The position numbers and the translations under genes are program-made. The notes beneath the pieces were generated by a model that saw only the letters and a program-made list of their open reading frames with translations, did not search any database and had not been told where the DNA came from. From Charina bottae (lineage: Eukaryota > Chordata > Lepidosauria > Squamata > Charinaidae): DNA of 64,000 nucleotides. The stretch lies in NCBI GenBank assembly GCA_023362775.1, contig JALMGJ010000020.1, forward strand, positions 1,612,001 to 1,676,000. The letters run 5' to 3'. Numbering within the stretch: the stretch's first letter is position 1; each line of letters starts with the position of its first letter. Shown here piece after piece: positions 22,465 to 33,784 of the stretch.

Positions 22465-23515
22465 GTGTTGTTTCCATAGCACATACTTTTTAGCTCTATA
22501 AACTGACTACTATGCAGAATTTCCACAGTTCTAGTGCTTGTGCCCAGAGAGAAAACAGTGCCAGAGCAAATGCATGATCTGTTCCTGTTGGTGGATCATC
22601 ACTTAATCTCCAGTGATGACTGTGAACAGGAACTCAGTGTCATGAATGCAAGAAATGCACCAATAAATCTACATCTAGTTCATATCAGTATCACAGATAT
22701 TGAACTCTTAGTGCATTCTATTAAAATTCACATAATAATGCAATTTTACTTTTTAGAAACCAAAAAAGGATACCAATCGAAGAGAAAAAAATGAATAAAC
22801 CAAACCAAAAAATGAATACACGTATGTTTATTTCCAGATACAAGATACAATTTTATCCAAATAATAATTTTTAATAGAATTTTTTTAACTCAAAATAATT
22901 GAAGACGAATGCTAGTGGTCTCCACAAAAGACTTGCCTGTTTGGGCCACAAAGGATTATTTGATTTAAGTGAATCATATTATTTCATTTGAAAATAAATC
23001 CATCAAAATATATTTAGATCTTTAAAATACCAGTTCTATTCTTTTTCTTGACATATCTTCCCAAAGTCTGTTACGGCACCTGCTTCTTGGAACATCAAAG
23101 TTCAGATTAGCCCCAACCCTAGTAGCCATCTGCAAGGCCTTGAAGACTTGGTTCTGTCAACAAGCATGTGGGTTGGGATGTATGTATGGTGATGGTTGTG
23201 CTCATGGTTTTGGTGTCTTTTTACCTCAGCTGCCAATTTGTATTTATGGTGACACTGTGGTGTTATCGGAATATTCTGTTTTTTTAACTTGTTAGTTGCC
23301 CAGCATAACAATATTGTTGGGGCCATATTGCAATTGGGGCCATATAAATAAAATAAATAAGTAAATAAGCAAACCAATCACCATTATTTGCTATCCCTAA
23401 GTAAAGGGTCTATTTAAAAGAATTAGATTGATATATGAATAATAGATTATATATTTATAATATATAAATATAGATTATAATAGATTATAAATTTAAATCA
23501 TCATCATCATCATGT
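22465..23515. other. Unannotated stretch
   Basis: AT-rich, with a GATAA/AATAA-type run at 23340-23372 and an (ATC)n run at 23497-23513. The stretch 23090-23372 ends with ccatataaataaaataaata, possibly an old LINE tail, not secure. Confidence 0.45.
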
Positions 23516-23517
23516 AC

Positions 23518-24166
23518 AAGATAGGCAGTACCTGGCTCAACAGTAGTGCCTATGAGAGGGATCTTGGTGTCCTGGTGGACTACCACTTAAGTATGAGTCA
23601 GCAGTGTGCTGCAGCTGCAAAAAAGCCAACGCAGTCCTGGGCTCCATCAACAGAGGAATAGTATCAAGTTCATGGGAAATGATAGTACCGCTCTGTACCG
23701 CACTGGTGAGGCCACATTTGGAATACTGCATCCAGTTCTGGTCACCACAATACAAAAAAGATGCTGGAGGCTAAATCCTATGAAGAACGGCTAAAGGAAC
23801 TAGGTATGTCTAGCTTAAGGAAAAGAAGACTGAGGGGAGACATGATAGCAGTCTTCCAATACTTGAAGGGCTGCCACAGGGAAGAGGGTGCCAATTTATT
23901 CTCCATAGCACCTGAGGGTAGGACAAGGAGCAATGGGTGGAAGCTCGTCAGAGGGAGATCCAACCTGGAAATGAGGAGGAATTTCCTGACAGTGAGAACT
24001 ATTAAGTAGTGGAACAGCTTGCCTCCCGGAGTTGTGGGTGCTCCATCGCTGGAGGTTTTCAAGAAAAGTTTAGACAATCATTTGTCTGAGATGGTATGAG
24101 GATTCCTGCCTTGGGCAGGGGGTTGGACTAGAAGGACTCCAAGGTCCCTTCCAACCCTATGATTCT
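23518..24166 (+). mobile_element. CR1 LINE 3' end
   Basis: Encodes the C-terminal part of CR1 ORF2: YERDLGVLVDYHLSMSQQC, VRPHLEYCIQFWSPQYKKD, then SYEERLKELGMSSLRKRRLR, GDMIAVFQYLKG, spread over frames, and ends ggttggactagaaggactcc, ccaaccctatgattctaaga. An (ATC)n run follows (24170-24198), and a similar run precedes it (23497-23513). 5'-truncated and frameshifted near 23760. Confidence 0.9.
23761..24009 (+). pseudogene. CR1 ORF2 C-terminal fragment
   Basis: 82 codons from ...SYEERLKELGMSSLRKRRLR to FLTVRTIK, a conserved C-terminal block of CR1 ORF2 downstream of the reverse transcriptase. It ends at an early stop. The expected continuation (WNSLPPGVVGAPSLEVF-like) follows in sequence. Confidence 0.85.
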
Positions 24167-24199
24167 AAGATCATCATCATCATCACCATCATCATCTCC

Positions 24200-25650
24200 A
24201 GCATACAGAATTCTGTTCCCAGAATGCGTTGGAACCAAACAACATATTTATAGCATTTTCCTACTAAGGGACCCATCTGGTTTTTGGAGACACTGCCTCT
24301 GATACTAAGATAATGCAAGAGTAACAACTACTAGTTGTCAATAGACTTATCATCCATGAATGTTAACCCATCTCTTTTGAAGCTATCCAAATGGGTGGCC
24401 AATAAAACAAATTTAAACATGTTTCAAATTTAATTTATTTTATGGATAGCTAAACTGTAGCCCAAAGCTCCTTTTCTCCATTGCTTAAAGTCCTACTTAG
24501 GCTTTATTCTCTGTCTTTTCTAATACCACTGAACAGGACTGCAATATTATTTCAAGTGCAGAGTTTGACTGACAGCAACATGGGCTGAAATCAACTTTTC
24601 TGCTGCAGTCCTTTCCAATCTACATATAAGATGTCTACTTTTAATTTTTTTCAAGAACTGAGTTAGAGTATAAACTCTTCTTGCTACATTTTAAAAGGAA
24701 GTATAAGAAGGGGAAAGACTGCAGATACTGGTGCCCAGTCATAAGAATCCTGGATTAGTTTCTCATGGCTGCTTTTACTTTTTTCTATAGGGACATTTAA
24801 CAATAGCTGCTCATTGTGAACCAGGAAATAAGCTATTTCAGAGGGAAAAATGGCTCTCTCTAGCTGTTTCATATCTACGTATCTTTCTCCCTCTGTGTTG
24901 TTTTTCAGCCAGTTGGTTCCATTAACCCTCACTTTTGTTTTTCCATTTTTCCCCTCAACACTTACAGAACTTAGGGGGTTACTGATTAGATCTCAATGGG
25001 TTGTTTTTAGCTTTCCTGCCCTTAGTGGTTTTTATTCTATACTTCTGCAAAGTCTGAATCCGCCTTGAATCTGATAGTATCTTTTTTGTGCAGTTATTGT
25101 TTTAGCTATAACTGACAGCACTTTGATAATTGAACTGACAATTCAGCAACAAAATCCTGCAGTGTGGAACACTTCTCTTCAACCTTCTAATTACCTTCCA
25201 CTGGTTTTGCCTTTCTACTCCTCCTCCTCCTCCCCCAAGTCAACCAGCATTTAATGTTCCACTGAATAAGCTCAATTTTCATTCAAATAATATGAAGAAT
25301 TGGTGGTTTGGATGGAGACAGCAATGCCTAATTCCATCTAATTAAAATCTTGGATTTCTCTATTAATTTCTCTGAATACCTCTCATTTGCATCCTTGGAG
25401 TCACTGAAAATAGCTTTTTAGTAGGAACTTTGCTATCTAGAGAATATTAGTTCTCTCTAGACTTGTAATGTTTTGTCAGTAGATTTGGGCAATCTATTAA
25501 CATCAGCTCCAACAGTTATTCTTGACCAGGTTATGCTGTTGCCAAAGTAGGTGGCACTTGTGGCCAGGGGAGTCTTCTACCAGCTCTAGCTGTATGCCAG
25601 CTGTGACCCTACTTGTACCAAGATGCTCTGGCAACAGTAATTCATGACCT
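24200..25650. other. Unannotated stretch
   Basis: About 1.4 kb, AT-rich. Nothing recognised. Confidence 0.5.
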
Positions 25651-25659
25651 GATCACCAC

Positions 25660-26235
25660 TACAATAACACATGCTACCAAATGGCGCTGCCTTTGTAAAT
25701 GATCCAGAAGGTACCACTGGGACAAAATGCAGCAGTCAGACTCCAAATGAAAGAATCCTGACTGGCTAGAGTAACATCTACTTTGAGATTGCCACACTGG
25801 TTGCCCAAATTCAGAATGCTGGTTGTACTCTTCGGTCCCTTTCCAGGGCAGTGCTGGGAGGTATTAAACAACAACTTGCCAGAATTGAATCTGCCTTCTG
25901 GTCTGGTCATCAAAAGAGGGGCTGATACAGGCCATCCTCCCCAAAAAGTACACGAAGCATGGACAGGCCTTCTCAAATGAGTACCCTTTGCTGCCGCCCC
26001 AGAAACACCGTTTACCCTGAACCTGCTGGCATTTCATAAGCAAGCCAAAGTAATTCTGCTACAGCACATATTTTGCCCTTACATTATTTTAGTTTTAAAG
26101 GTGCTTAGGATGTTTATGGATGATTTTTGATACTATTTTGATTGTTTACATTTTTAAATTTTTGTTTCTATTTTTTTGTACCCTGCCCAAAGTCCATCAG
26201 GATTGGAGCAGGTTATAAATACTGAAAAATAGTTG
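25660..26235 (+). repeat. Decayed L2-like LINE 3' end
   Basis: Weak similarity to the L2-like ORF2 C-terminus (ccagaaggtaccactgggac, cagcagtcagactccaaatg) and a tail-like ccctgcccaaagtccatcag followed by ggttataaatac. Old and without an open frame. It lies just upstream of a better copy. Confidence 0.4.
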
Positions 26236-26483
26236 CTCTCTTTTTCTGAAGATTTATAGTACAGTGATTACTGGGTTTTGCACCCAAAAAATAAGGATTC
26301 CCTTGGCCCTCAAGTCTTCACTTTCTTCTTTTACAGATTTTTTAAAATAGTGCTGTAAAACATGGCCCTCGCATGAGTTTACTGATTTTGTGTGGATTAT
26401 GCTGTTGTGACTACATTTAAACACTGATACACGGTCCAGCGGAGACCCTGGCCGCAGCCTGGAACAGGGAGGCGGCCGGGGCC

Positions 26484-27242
26484 TTGGACAGGATCGTGCC
26501 TGTGCGACTTCTCTTGACCCATCGAACCCGACACTCCACGTGGTTCACGGAGGAGCTGAGGGTTCTGAAGAGGATTAAGAGATGTCTAGAGCGCCGCTGG
26601 AGGAAGACAAAGACTGAATCTGACCAAACACAAGCTAGAGCCGCTATTAAGGCCTACCTTGTGGCAGTAAGAGCGGCGAAACGTCAATATTTCTCCGCTC
26701 TTATTGCATCCGCAGAATGCCGCCTCACAGCCCTGTTTAAGATCACCCGATCCCTTCTGGGGAAGGTGGGCCCAGTGCCCCACCTACAGGGCCGTGCAGA
26801 GGAGTTTTCTGAGCATCTGCAGGATAAAATCGCTCAGATCCGTTCCAAGTTGGACTCCAAGCGTGAGGCATGGTCTGGGGAGATGCCGAGGGAACGTCCT
26901 TACCCTGTTATCTGGGAACAGTTTGATCCTGTTGGACCCGAAGAAGTGGACAGGATCCTCTGGACTGTAAATGCCACCACTTGTCATCTAGATCCGTGCC
27001 CCTCCTGGCTGGTGAAGGCAGCTAGGAAGGTGACATGTGCTTGGGTCCAGACGATGGTTAATACATCCTTGGGAGAGGGGGTGTTTCCAGCTGTCTTTAA
27101 AGTGCACTGGTGCACCCCCTCCTCAAGAAACCATCACTGGATCCCACCATTCTGGACAACTTCTATCCAGTCTTCCACCTCCCGTTTTTGGGGAAAGTGG
27201 TTGAGAAAGTGGTGGCATTGTAGCTCCAGAGGATTTTGGTGA
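26484..27242 (+). pseudogene. L2-like ORF2 fragment: pre-RT region
   Basis: 252 codons upstream of the RT palm, including LERRWRKTKTESDQTQ and AAKRQYFSALIASAECRL, as in L2-type ORF2. After about residue 207 the frame is shifted relative to the family; the LLKKPSLDP segment continues in another frame. Confidence 0.82.
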
Positions 27243-27398
27243 AACGGAATATCTAGACCCCTTTCAGTCAGGTTTCAGGCCTGGATATGGGACAGAAACT
27301 GCATTGGTCGCACTTATGGATGATCTCTGGCAGGAGCACCTTGCTCTTCTTGACCTCTCAGCGGCCTTCGATACCATCGACCATGGTATCCTTTTGGG

Positions 27399-28298
27399 GT
27401 GACTCAGGGAGTTGGGGTGGGCGGCATGGTTTTGCGCTGGTTCACCTTCTTCCTCCAGGGCCGGTCCCAATCAGTGGTGATAGGGAACAAGAGGTTCGAC
27501 CCTCGGCCCCTCCTTTGTGGGGCGCCGCAGGGTTCGGTACTCTCTCCGATCCTTTTCAACATCTACATGAAGCCACTGGGTGAGATCATTTGTCACCACG
27601 GGATGAGGTATCATCAGTATGCTGATGATACCCAATTATACATCTCCATCCTAGGTGAGGTAAGTGATGCTGTGACTGCCCTCTCTCAGTGCCTGGGGGC
27701 TGTGGGGGTCTGGGTGGGGAACAACAGGCTTCATCTAAAGCTTGGTAAGACAGAGTGGCTGTGGGTTAATGGCTCCCCCGTATCTGGGACACTTTCATCT
27801 TTGGTTCTGGATGGGGTTGCACTGCCTCAGACAGACCCTGTGCGGAATCTGGGGTTTCTCCTGGACTTACGGCTCCTGCTCAAAGAGCAGGTGGCAGTTG
27901 TGGCCAGGAGGGCCTTTGCGCAACTTCGTGTTCTGCGCCAGTTACGCCCTTTCCTAGATCGGGAGGCCCTTCAAATGGTCACTCATCCCCTTGTTATCTC
28001 CCATATAGACTATTGCAATGCGCTCTACATGGGGCTACCCTTGAAGAGTATCCGGAAGCTACAGTTGGTCCAGAATGGAGCCGCGTGGGCCATCTTTGGT
28101 GCCCCTAGATTGGCACATATAAGATCTCTACTGCGCGAGCTGCATTGGGTACCAGTTTGCTTCTGGGTCCAATTCAAGGTGTTGGTTATCACCTTTAAAG
28201 CCCTACATGGCATGGGGCCAGGTTACCTGAGGGACCACCTCTTCCCCATTACATCACCCAATCATGCACAGAGGGCATGTTGCGGACCCTGTATGTAA
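27399..28298 (+). pseudogene. L2-like ORF2 fragment: reverse transcriptase and thumb
   Basis: 299 codons with GAPQGSVLSPILFNIYM, RYHQYADDTQLYIS (both catalytic Asp of YADD present), and the thumb segment ending HWVPVCFWVQFKVLVITFKA. The RT first Asp motif ([13 protein letters not shown]) lies just upstream in another frame (about 27346-27390), so the frame was broken within the palm. Confidence 0.88.
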
Positions 28299-28799
28299 GA
28301 GAATTCCATTTGGCGGGGTCCAGTAAACGAGCCTTCTTTGCAGTAGCTCCCGCCCTTTGGAACATCTTGCCCCTGGAGGTGAGGTTAGCCCCATTGCTCC
28401 TGACCTTCCGGGGGAACCTGAAGACTTGGCTCTGCCATCGTGCTTGGGGCGGGGAGGGGAGTAGTTACTCTTGGGGATGGCTAGTGCCTTAGAGTGCTCC
28501 TCACACATACGGACTGAATTAGACCTCTCTGCCACTTGGATTTCATTCTTATTTTTATATTTATTTGATAATTGTATTTACATTTTACATATTGTATTTA
28601 TATTTTACAGTTATTATTTTAATTGAGAGCTCTTATTGTAAACCGCCCAGAGTCCCTCTTGAGGGGGGAGATGGGTGGTGACAAAATTTGATAAATAAAT
28701 AAATAAATAACAAGGATACTTTTGGGCAGATGATTATTCTATTGCCAGAATCGAACACCCTTTAAAGTGTGACACTGTAGCAATCATTCTCATATAATG

Positions 28800-29041
28800 T
28801 GCCCAGGCCCGGGGCCCCGAGTGTGTGCAGGGACCCCTTTCTTGGTTGTACTAGTGATTTGGGTTTGACCTTTCTCTGCCACTTTTTATTTTAGTTTTTG
28901 TATTGCTTGTAATTGCTTGTAACTGTTTTTATTGTAATTCTGTTCGCCGCCCAGAGTCACTTGTTAAGATGGGCAGCCATATAAATTGAATGAATGAATG
29001 AATGAATGAATGAATAAATAAATAAATAAATAAATAAATAA
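28800..29041 (+). repeat. CR1/L2-type LINE tail with (GAAT)n(AAAT)n
   Basis: Sequence ending cgccgcccagagtcacttgt, then gatgggcagccatataaatt and a compound (GAAT)n then (AAAT)n microsatellite (28989-29041). The tail resembles but differs from the L2-like tail at 28640-28710, so it is probably a related subfamily. It lies directly downstream of the preceding copy. Confidence 0.65.
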
Positions 29042-29214
29042 AACACAATCTCCAACTCTATTGCTATATTTAAGATGAATTATTAGCTAAATCAATGCAT
29101 ATTTTTATAGTTTCCTACTCTTTAATACAAAACCAGTATCACATGGGGAAAGTTGATTCAAATACAGTTCCATTTTCAGATATACTTTCACTTAAGCCAA
29201 AACAGCATCTATAA

Positions 29215-29258
29215 ATATAAATAAATATAAATATAAATATAAATATAAATATAAATAT
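29215..29258. repeat. (ATAAAT)n microsatellite
   Basis: Repeated ataaat units in an AT-rich context. Confidence 0.8.
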
Positions 29259-29259
29259 A

Positions 29260-31620
29260 TCACATCTATAAAATGATACAAATGGTAAGTATGAATGTGT
29301 AAAAGATAGAACAAAGCTACATTGAGGTTTATTATTTTCTGAATTTTTAAGCAGCAGCAAAAGAGGACAGCCTTCTATAATTAACTATATTTAATACTCT
29401 AGAGATGGCAAAAACTACCAAACACCACCTGACCAACTTTTTCTGAGTTTGTCCTAGAAGCAGAAAAATTAAAAGAAGAATTAAGTTACTCGATTGTCGA
29501 ATGTCAAATCTTACCTTTGCATTACAGAAATCTTAATTTTTAGGATTTATTATCTTAAGCATTGAACACGCAAGTTAAGTAACTAACTACTTAGTTCAAC
29601 CGCTCTTCATCAGGACAGATGGATATTAAAATTTCTCTTTATATCAGAAGGCAGTGTCAAACCATCTCCTTAGTATCAAAAGATGTGAGTTGCTAACTAC
29701 TAAATGGCTAAATGACAATGGCTGTTACTAATCGCTTATTGAATAATGAAGCTGACACAACTGATAAAAGGTTTCAATTCTGGGGAAAAATGATTTATAG
29801 TATTTCACTCTACTGGCACTGTTATTTGTATGACAAATGATTAGACAGGAACCAGTTAATCTCCCTGAACCTCCAACTCAGATGTGGCAGCTTCTGCCAG
29901 AGCATCCAAATAAACAGCTAACAATACAGCAATGATGTTGTGAGGGATTGAATACTGGTATTTTATCAAGGCTGATCCCTAGATCAATTTACACAATGGA
30001 TTTTCTGATGGAAGGAGGGAGAATGTGGAAAGAAAAGAAAAGAAATAGCATAAAAACTATGTTGCAGCTTGCTGCATTTTGAGCTAAGGCCATGTTCCTT
30101 ATAGTACAGAAATGAAATCATTAATTCTACTGGGCATTAATGATTTTACAAAGTTCAGTATAGTTTATAGATTTCCTTAATGGCAAAATCAGAACTGCAG
30201 CAACATATGGATTTGTCAAGATTTTTCTTATGTTATATTGCAACATTTTTTGCTTATGTGCCACAAACCTTATTTCTATCAGAAAGGGGAGCATTAAAAA
30301 ATCTAAAAGAAGAAATCAATGTACTGTAGCTTTGTATTTTTGGAGGTTAAGAAAAAAGGGGAAAATAACAACAAGAACCACAACCTCAAGCCTTCATTTG
30401 TCTTCTGAAAAATTGAAAAAAGAGAGGAAACATTGATTATGACATATTTCCTAATATTTTAAATGATACTTCAAATGGTCAAGATGCAAAATAAATTATT
30501 CTATAAATACAGTAAATAAGAAATAAACTAACATATATAGACAAGTTTGTCTCAGTACAGGTAACCCCAGTTTTTAGAAATCTTTTGACTTCAGATTCAG
30601 AAAATAAGGTTTATTTAACAATGTTTCTTTCATCACAGCCCTAGTTTTCTCTTTTTTCTCAGTTTCTTCCTGAAAATTAATGCATTCTGTATTTGTTCGA
30701 TATGGTGGACAAAGGCCAGGCTGGAATATATATAAAACAACTTCCTTCTTCTCCATCTCCTCCTCCCGCCCCCCGCCCCAAACTAATCCACTGCAGGATG
30801 CAGAGTTGTTCACTGAAGGTTATGGACCATAATGGAACATTCTGGTTCCAGTGTGGGTTGGTAGAGAGATTTTCCAAGCCTGGCACAAAGTGCCTAAGGG
30901 AGGACTAGAACCTGGGTCTCCCCATTCCTAGACCAATCAGATCGCTTGGAACAACCAGAATACTTATAACAATGCCGCTAGGAATGGCCACATTTTGTTC
31001 CAAAGATGGGACAATACTGGAGTATTTAGTCTCAAACTCAAAAAAGGTCAAAAGTGAAGTCTGGGGTCATGGATACTTCTTTCAAGCTCAAAACATTTGG
31101 AACAGCCATTTGATCTTGGACCCCTACTAGCACTCCAGGGAGACAGTAATACCTCTTCATTATCTATTTCAGGCTAAAAGACCTTGATAGGAGCCAAGAC
31201 AAAGGGCTGAGAAATGGGGCAGAGTAATGAGATGGTTTTAAGTTTAGGAAAGTCATATTCAGGTGTAGACAGCAGATTAGATTGGTTCACCCATAGAGGA
31301 TGGGGTATCGCATTGGTTTCTAGAGAAGCTCTGGGGATGTCTTCTCAAACCTGGTCATCCAGACATCCTATCTGGACAGAAATTTCTGAAGTATGTGCTA
31401 TCATGGCTTCTAAGCCTCCAGTCCATACTAAAGCCATAGAGTACCATTAACAGAACATTTGCAAGTGACAAAGCACAAGTGAGCTTTGAGCAAGTATAGT
31501 TAGCTCTGGGGTGAATATGAGTAGGTACAGTACTGATATGATCATAAGATGGTAGCAGCAATCAGACAGAAGAAGCTTCATGGAGAACACATCAAAAGAT
31601 TGTTGTTGGATCAGGTTGTT
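29260..31620. other. Unannotated stretch
   Basis: About 2.3 kb with no recognisable exon or repeat. Open frames near 30230, 30693 and 31214 have no domain features. Confidence 0.5.
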
Positions 31621-31629
31621 GGGCAATGA

Positions 31630-32090
31630 CTAATTCTAACTCTGAGCTACACTGTGAGCAATTTGGGCAGTTCTCCATGAATAAGTTCATCTGGATTCAT
31701 GCTGGGTTTAAAGTGAATTCCATTAATACCTTCCACTGGGTGACCATTGCATTGTCTAGTGTCATTCATTTGACTCAGTTCCACAATTCTTGGGGTACTT
31801 GGATCTGTTTGTGTAACTATTTATAACTTGCCTTATGGGACTGCCTTGCCAGTGATTACTGACATCTTTAATACTATTTTTTTGTGGATGGCTACTATCT
31901 GCGGGCCAATAATGCATATTCAGCCAAGCTGATGGAGAAGCTTTGTGGTTGTTCTGCTCTCATCTCCCTGGTTATTACTAGAAAATGGCACTGCAAGACT
32001 TCTACTCAGCCTCCTGCAAGTTATCCTGTGTGATGCCACAAGGACCTTTCTTAGCTAGTTTTTATCAACATGGGGATGATATAGCTATAT
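31630..32090 (+). repeat. Possible decayed L2/CR1 RT relic
   Basis: A segment translating to CVMPQGPFLASFYQHGDDIA (about 32025-32085) resembles GVPQGSVLSPxLF and YADD in compressed form. Too decayed to be sure. An (AT)n run closes it (32082-32104). Confidence 0.3.
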
Positions 32091-32109
32091 ATATATATAT
32101 ATATTCTTT

Positions 32110-32440
32110 CCTGTGAGCTTGGGATTGGATATCTCTGAATGTCTCTAGGCTGCACGGAACTAGATTTTTTAAAATGTACTGTTCACTGTTAAAGTTTTCA
32201 GGTTTGCTTTATCTATGTATTTCTATGTCTATATTTAATTTCATTTTTGTAAGCAGTTAAGTTAGTGTCTCATAGGCATTTTGGGTCCACAGGATTTGAT
32301 ACATGACACAGCATGTCAGACACTGCTTGTGAATCTTTTTGGTTTAATTAACACAGCAAACAACATAAAGCAAAAGAGGTTTCTACTGTACATGCACTTT
32401 TAGCTGACATTTCTTTGCAGGAGTCATTTACAAGTAAATA
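32110..32440. other. Unannotated stretch
   Basis: Nothing recognised. Confidence 0.45.
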
Positions 32441-32643
32441 CTGTAAGCCAGGGGTACCCAACCTTTTTGGCACGAGGGACCGGTTTTGTGGAAGACAATT
32501 TTTCCACGGAACAGGGGTGGTGGTGTTTGCAGGCGGGAGCCAATCGCGCGGACTGGGGGGCGGGGTTCAGAGACCGGCCTGGCGGCCTGGTTCCTAACAG
32601 CCCGGTTCCTAATGGCCCGGGGTTGGGAACCCCTGCTGTAAGC
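32441..32643. mobile_element. hAT MITE with MER1-like ends, short form
   Basis: The element spans 32449-32635 (187 bp) with a perfect ctgtaagc duplication (32441-32448, 32636-32643). It reads caggggtacccaaccttttt at the left and ggttgggaacccctg at the right. It is the reverse orientation of the element at 8522, with the same ggaagacaatttttccac segment. It keeps one internal module: CCAAT (32540-32544) plus ggggggcgggg. Confidence 0.87.
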
Positions 32644-32649
32644 CAAACA

Positions 32650-33420
32650 TCACATCTCTGCTTTTTCCACTTGCCTGCCTAACAAAGCAGCAGGAGAAAA
32701 GACAGAAGTAACCAATCAGAGACTTGAGTTATTTTCAACTGGCAAAACATTGTAAAATAAAGCATTATTATATAAATGAAGCTTTCTGCTTCTGGCCAAA
32801 TCTGTTCTGTGTGGAGATTATCAGGTCAGCTAAATATAAAGTGTACTTCTTCTATGTGCTATTCCTAAGTAGGTAACTACTTAGGGATAAGAAAGGGACT
32901 AATTAGATTGACCAGCATTCTGTCTCTGTCAGACTGTCACTGGCGCAGTCTCTGGCTCATGGAAGTTGGCCTTTCCCAATCTCATGTCTCCTGCCACCTG
33001 CACTGGGCAGATTTGGCCGTCTTGGCAGCTCCTCCTCTGCTTCAGTGCTTTTCTCTGCGTTGCATCCTCCTCTGCTTCAGATAACTTGCTCTGGGCATCC
33101 CAGGAACAACAACATAGCTTCAGGAGTGCAAAACTGCCTGGCCCGTCTAAGGATCTTCAGCCATCATTGCTTTTTCCTAAAACCACCAAGCTTCAACTGC
33201 CAAAGCTAGTTGAAAGCTGTCTAGACTCCGTCATGGTTTTCCAGTCATTGCACTTCCATTTCTTCTTCCAAGTGTCCCCCTTCTTCCACAAGACCATTTT
33301 AAGTCTCCATTTTTGCCAGCTCAGCAGCTGCTTCTCCCTCTTCCTATGGGAAACTTCCTACTCTCAGCTTCTACTAACTACTTACCAGTAACAAGAATAT
33401 AGTTTGGGTTTCTGGGTAGC
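32650..33420. other. Unannotated stretch
   Basis: A 141-codon plus-strand open frame (32966-33391) is Ser/Phe/Leu-rich without a recognisable domain. It is probably a chance frame, and I do not call it a gene. Confidence 0.5.
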
Positions 33421-33784
33421 TACATGACAGGATGAGGGGCATGGTGGCTCAGCGGGTAAGACACCAGGCTTGTCGATCGGAGGATCGCAAGTTCAGAGGT
33501 TCGAATCCCTAGCTCTGCGTGCGGAGTGAGCTCCCGCACTCGCCCCAGCTCTTGCCAACCCAGCAATTCGAAAGCATGCAAATGCAAGTAGATGAATAGG
33601 TACCACTTCGGTGGGTAGGTAACAGCGTTCCGCGTGTGTCATGCAGCCACATGACCGCAGAAGTGTCTTCGGACAACGCTGGCTCTTCGGCTAACAAACG
33701 GAGATGAGCACCGGCCCCTAGAGTCAGACACGACTGCACAAATGTGCGGGGGGAACCTTTACCTTTACCTTACATGAAAGGATG
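33421..33784 (+). mobile_element. Sauria-type SINE with target duplication
   Basis: The SINE spans 33435-33770 between tacatgacaggatg (33421-33434) and tacatgaaaggatg (33771-33784). The tRNA-like head has an A box tggctcagcgg (33445-33455) and a B box ggttcgaatcc (33499-33509). The body has gcaagtagatgaataggtac and cagccacatgaccgcagaag. The end, gtcagacacgactgcacaaa, then (ACCTTT)n, is the BovB-derived tail by which BovB mobilises this SINE. BovB copies are present in the same window. Confidence 0.93.

Larger units (their letters stand above)
26428..28711 (+). mobile_element. L2-like LINE, 2.3-kb 5'-truncated copy
   Basis: Contains the region between endonuclease and RT (RHSTWFTEELRVLKRIKR), the RT palm ([46 protein letters not shown]), the thumb (YCNALYMGLPLKSIRKLQLV) and the C-terminus (PALWNILPLEVRLAP). 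It ends ccgcccagagtccctcttga and (AAAT)n. Frameshifts at about 27105, 27240-27400 and 28260 disable it. No endonuclease domain is present. I assign the L2 clade from these motifs; a Crack/Daphne-type CR1 relative is possible. Confidence 0.88.

Noticed and set aside
23497..24198. Target duplication of CR1 made of ATC repeats
   Set aside because: ATC runs on both sides may be a microsatellite split by insertion or independent expansions; CR1 usually makes little or no duplication.
32966..33391. 141-codon plus-strand frame
   Set aside because: Low-complexity Ser/Phe/Leu composition, no recognised domain and no gene context.
33445..33509. tRNA gene at SINE head (also 56822-56884)
   Set aside because: Only A and B boxes are kept; the acceptor stem is not formed and the sequence continues into SINE body.
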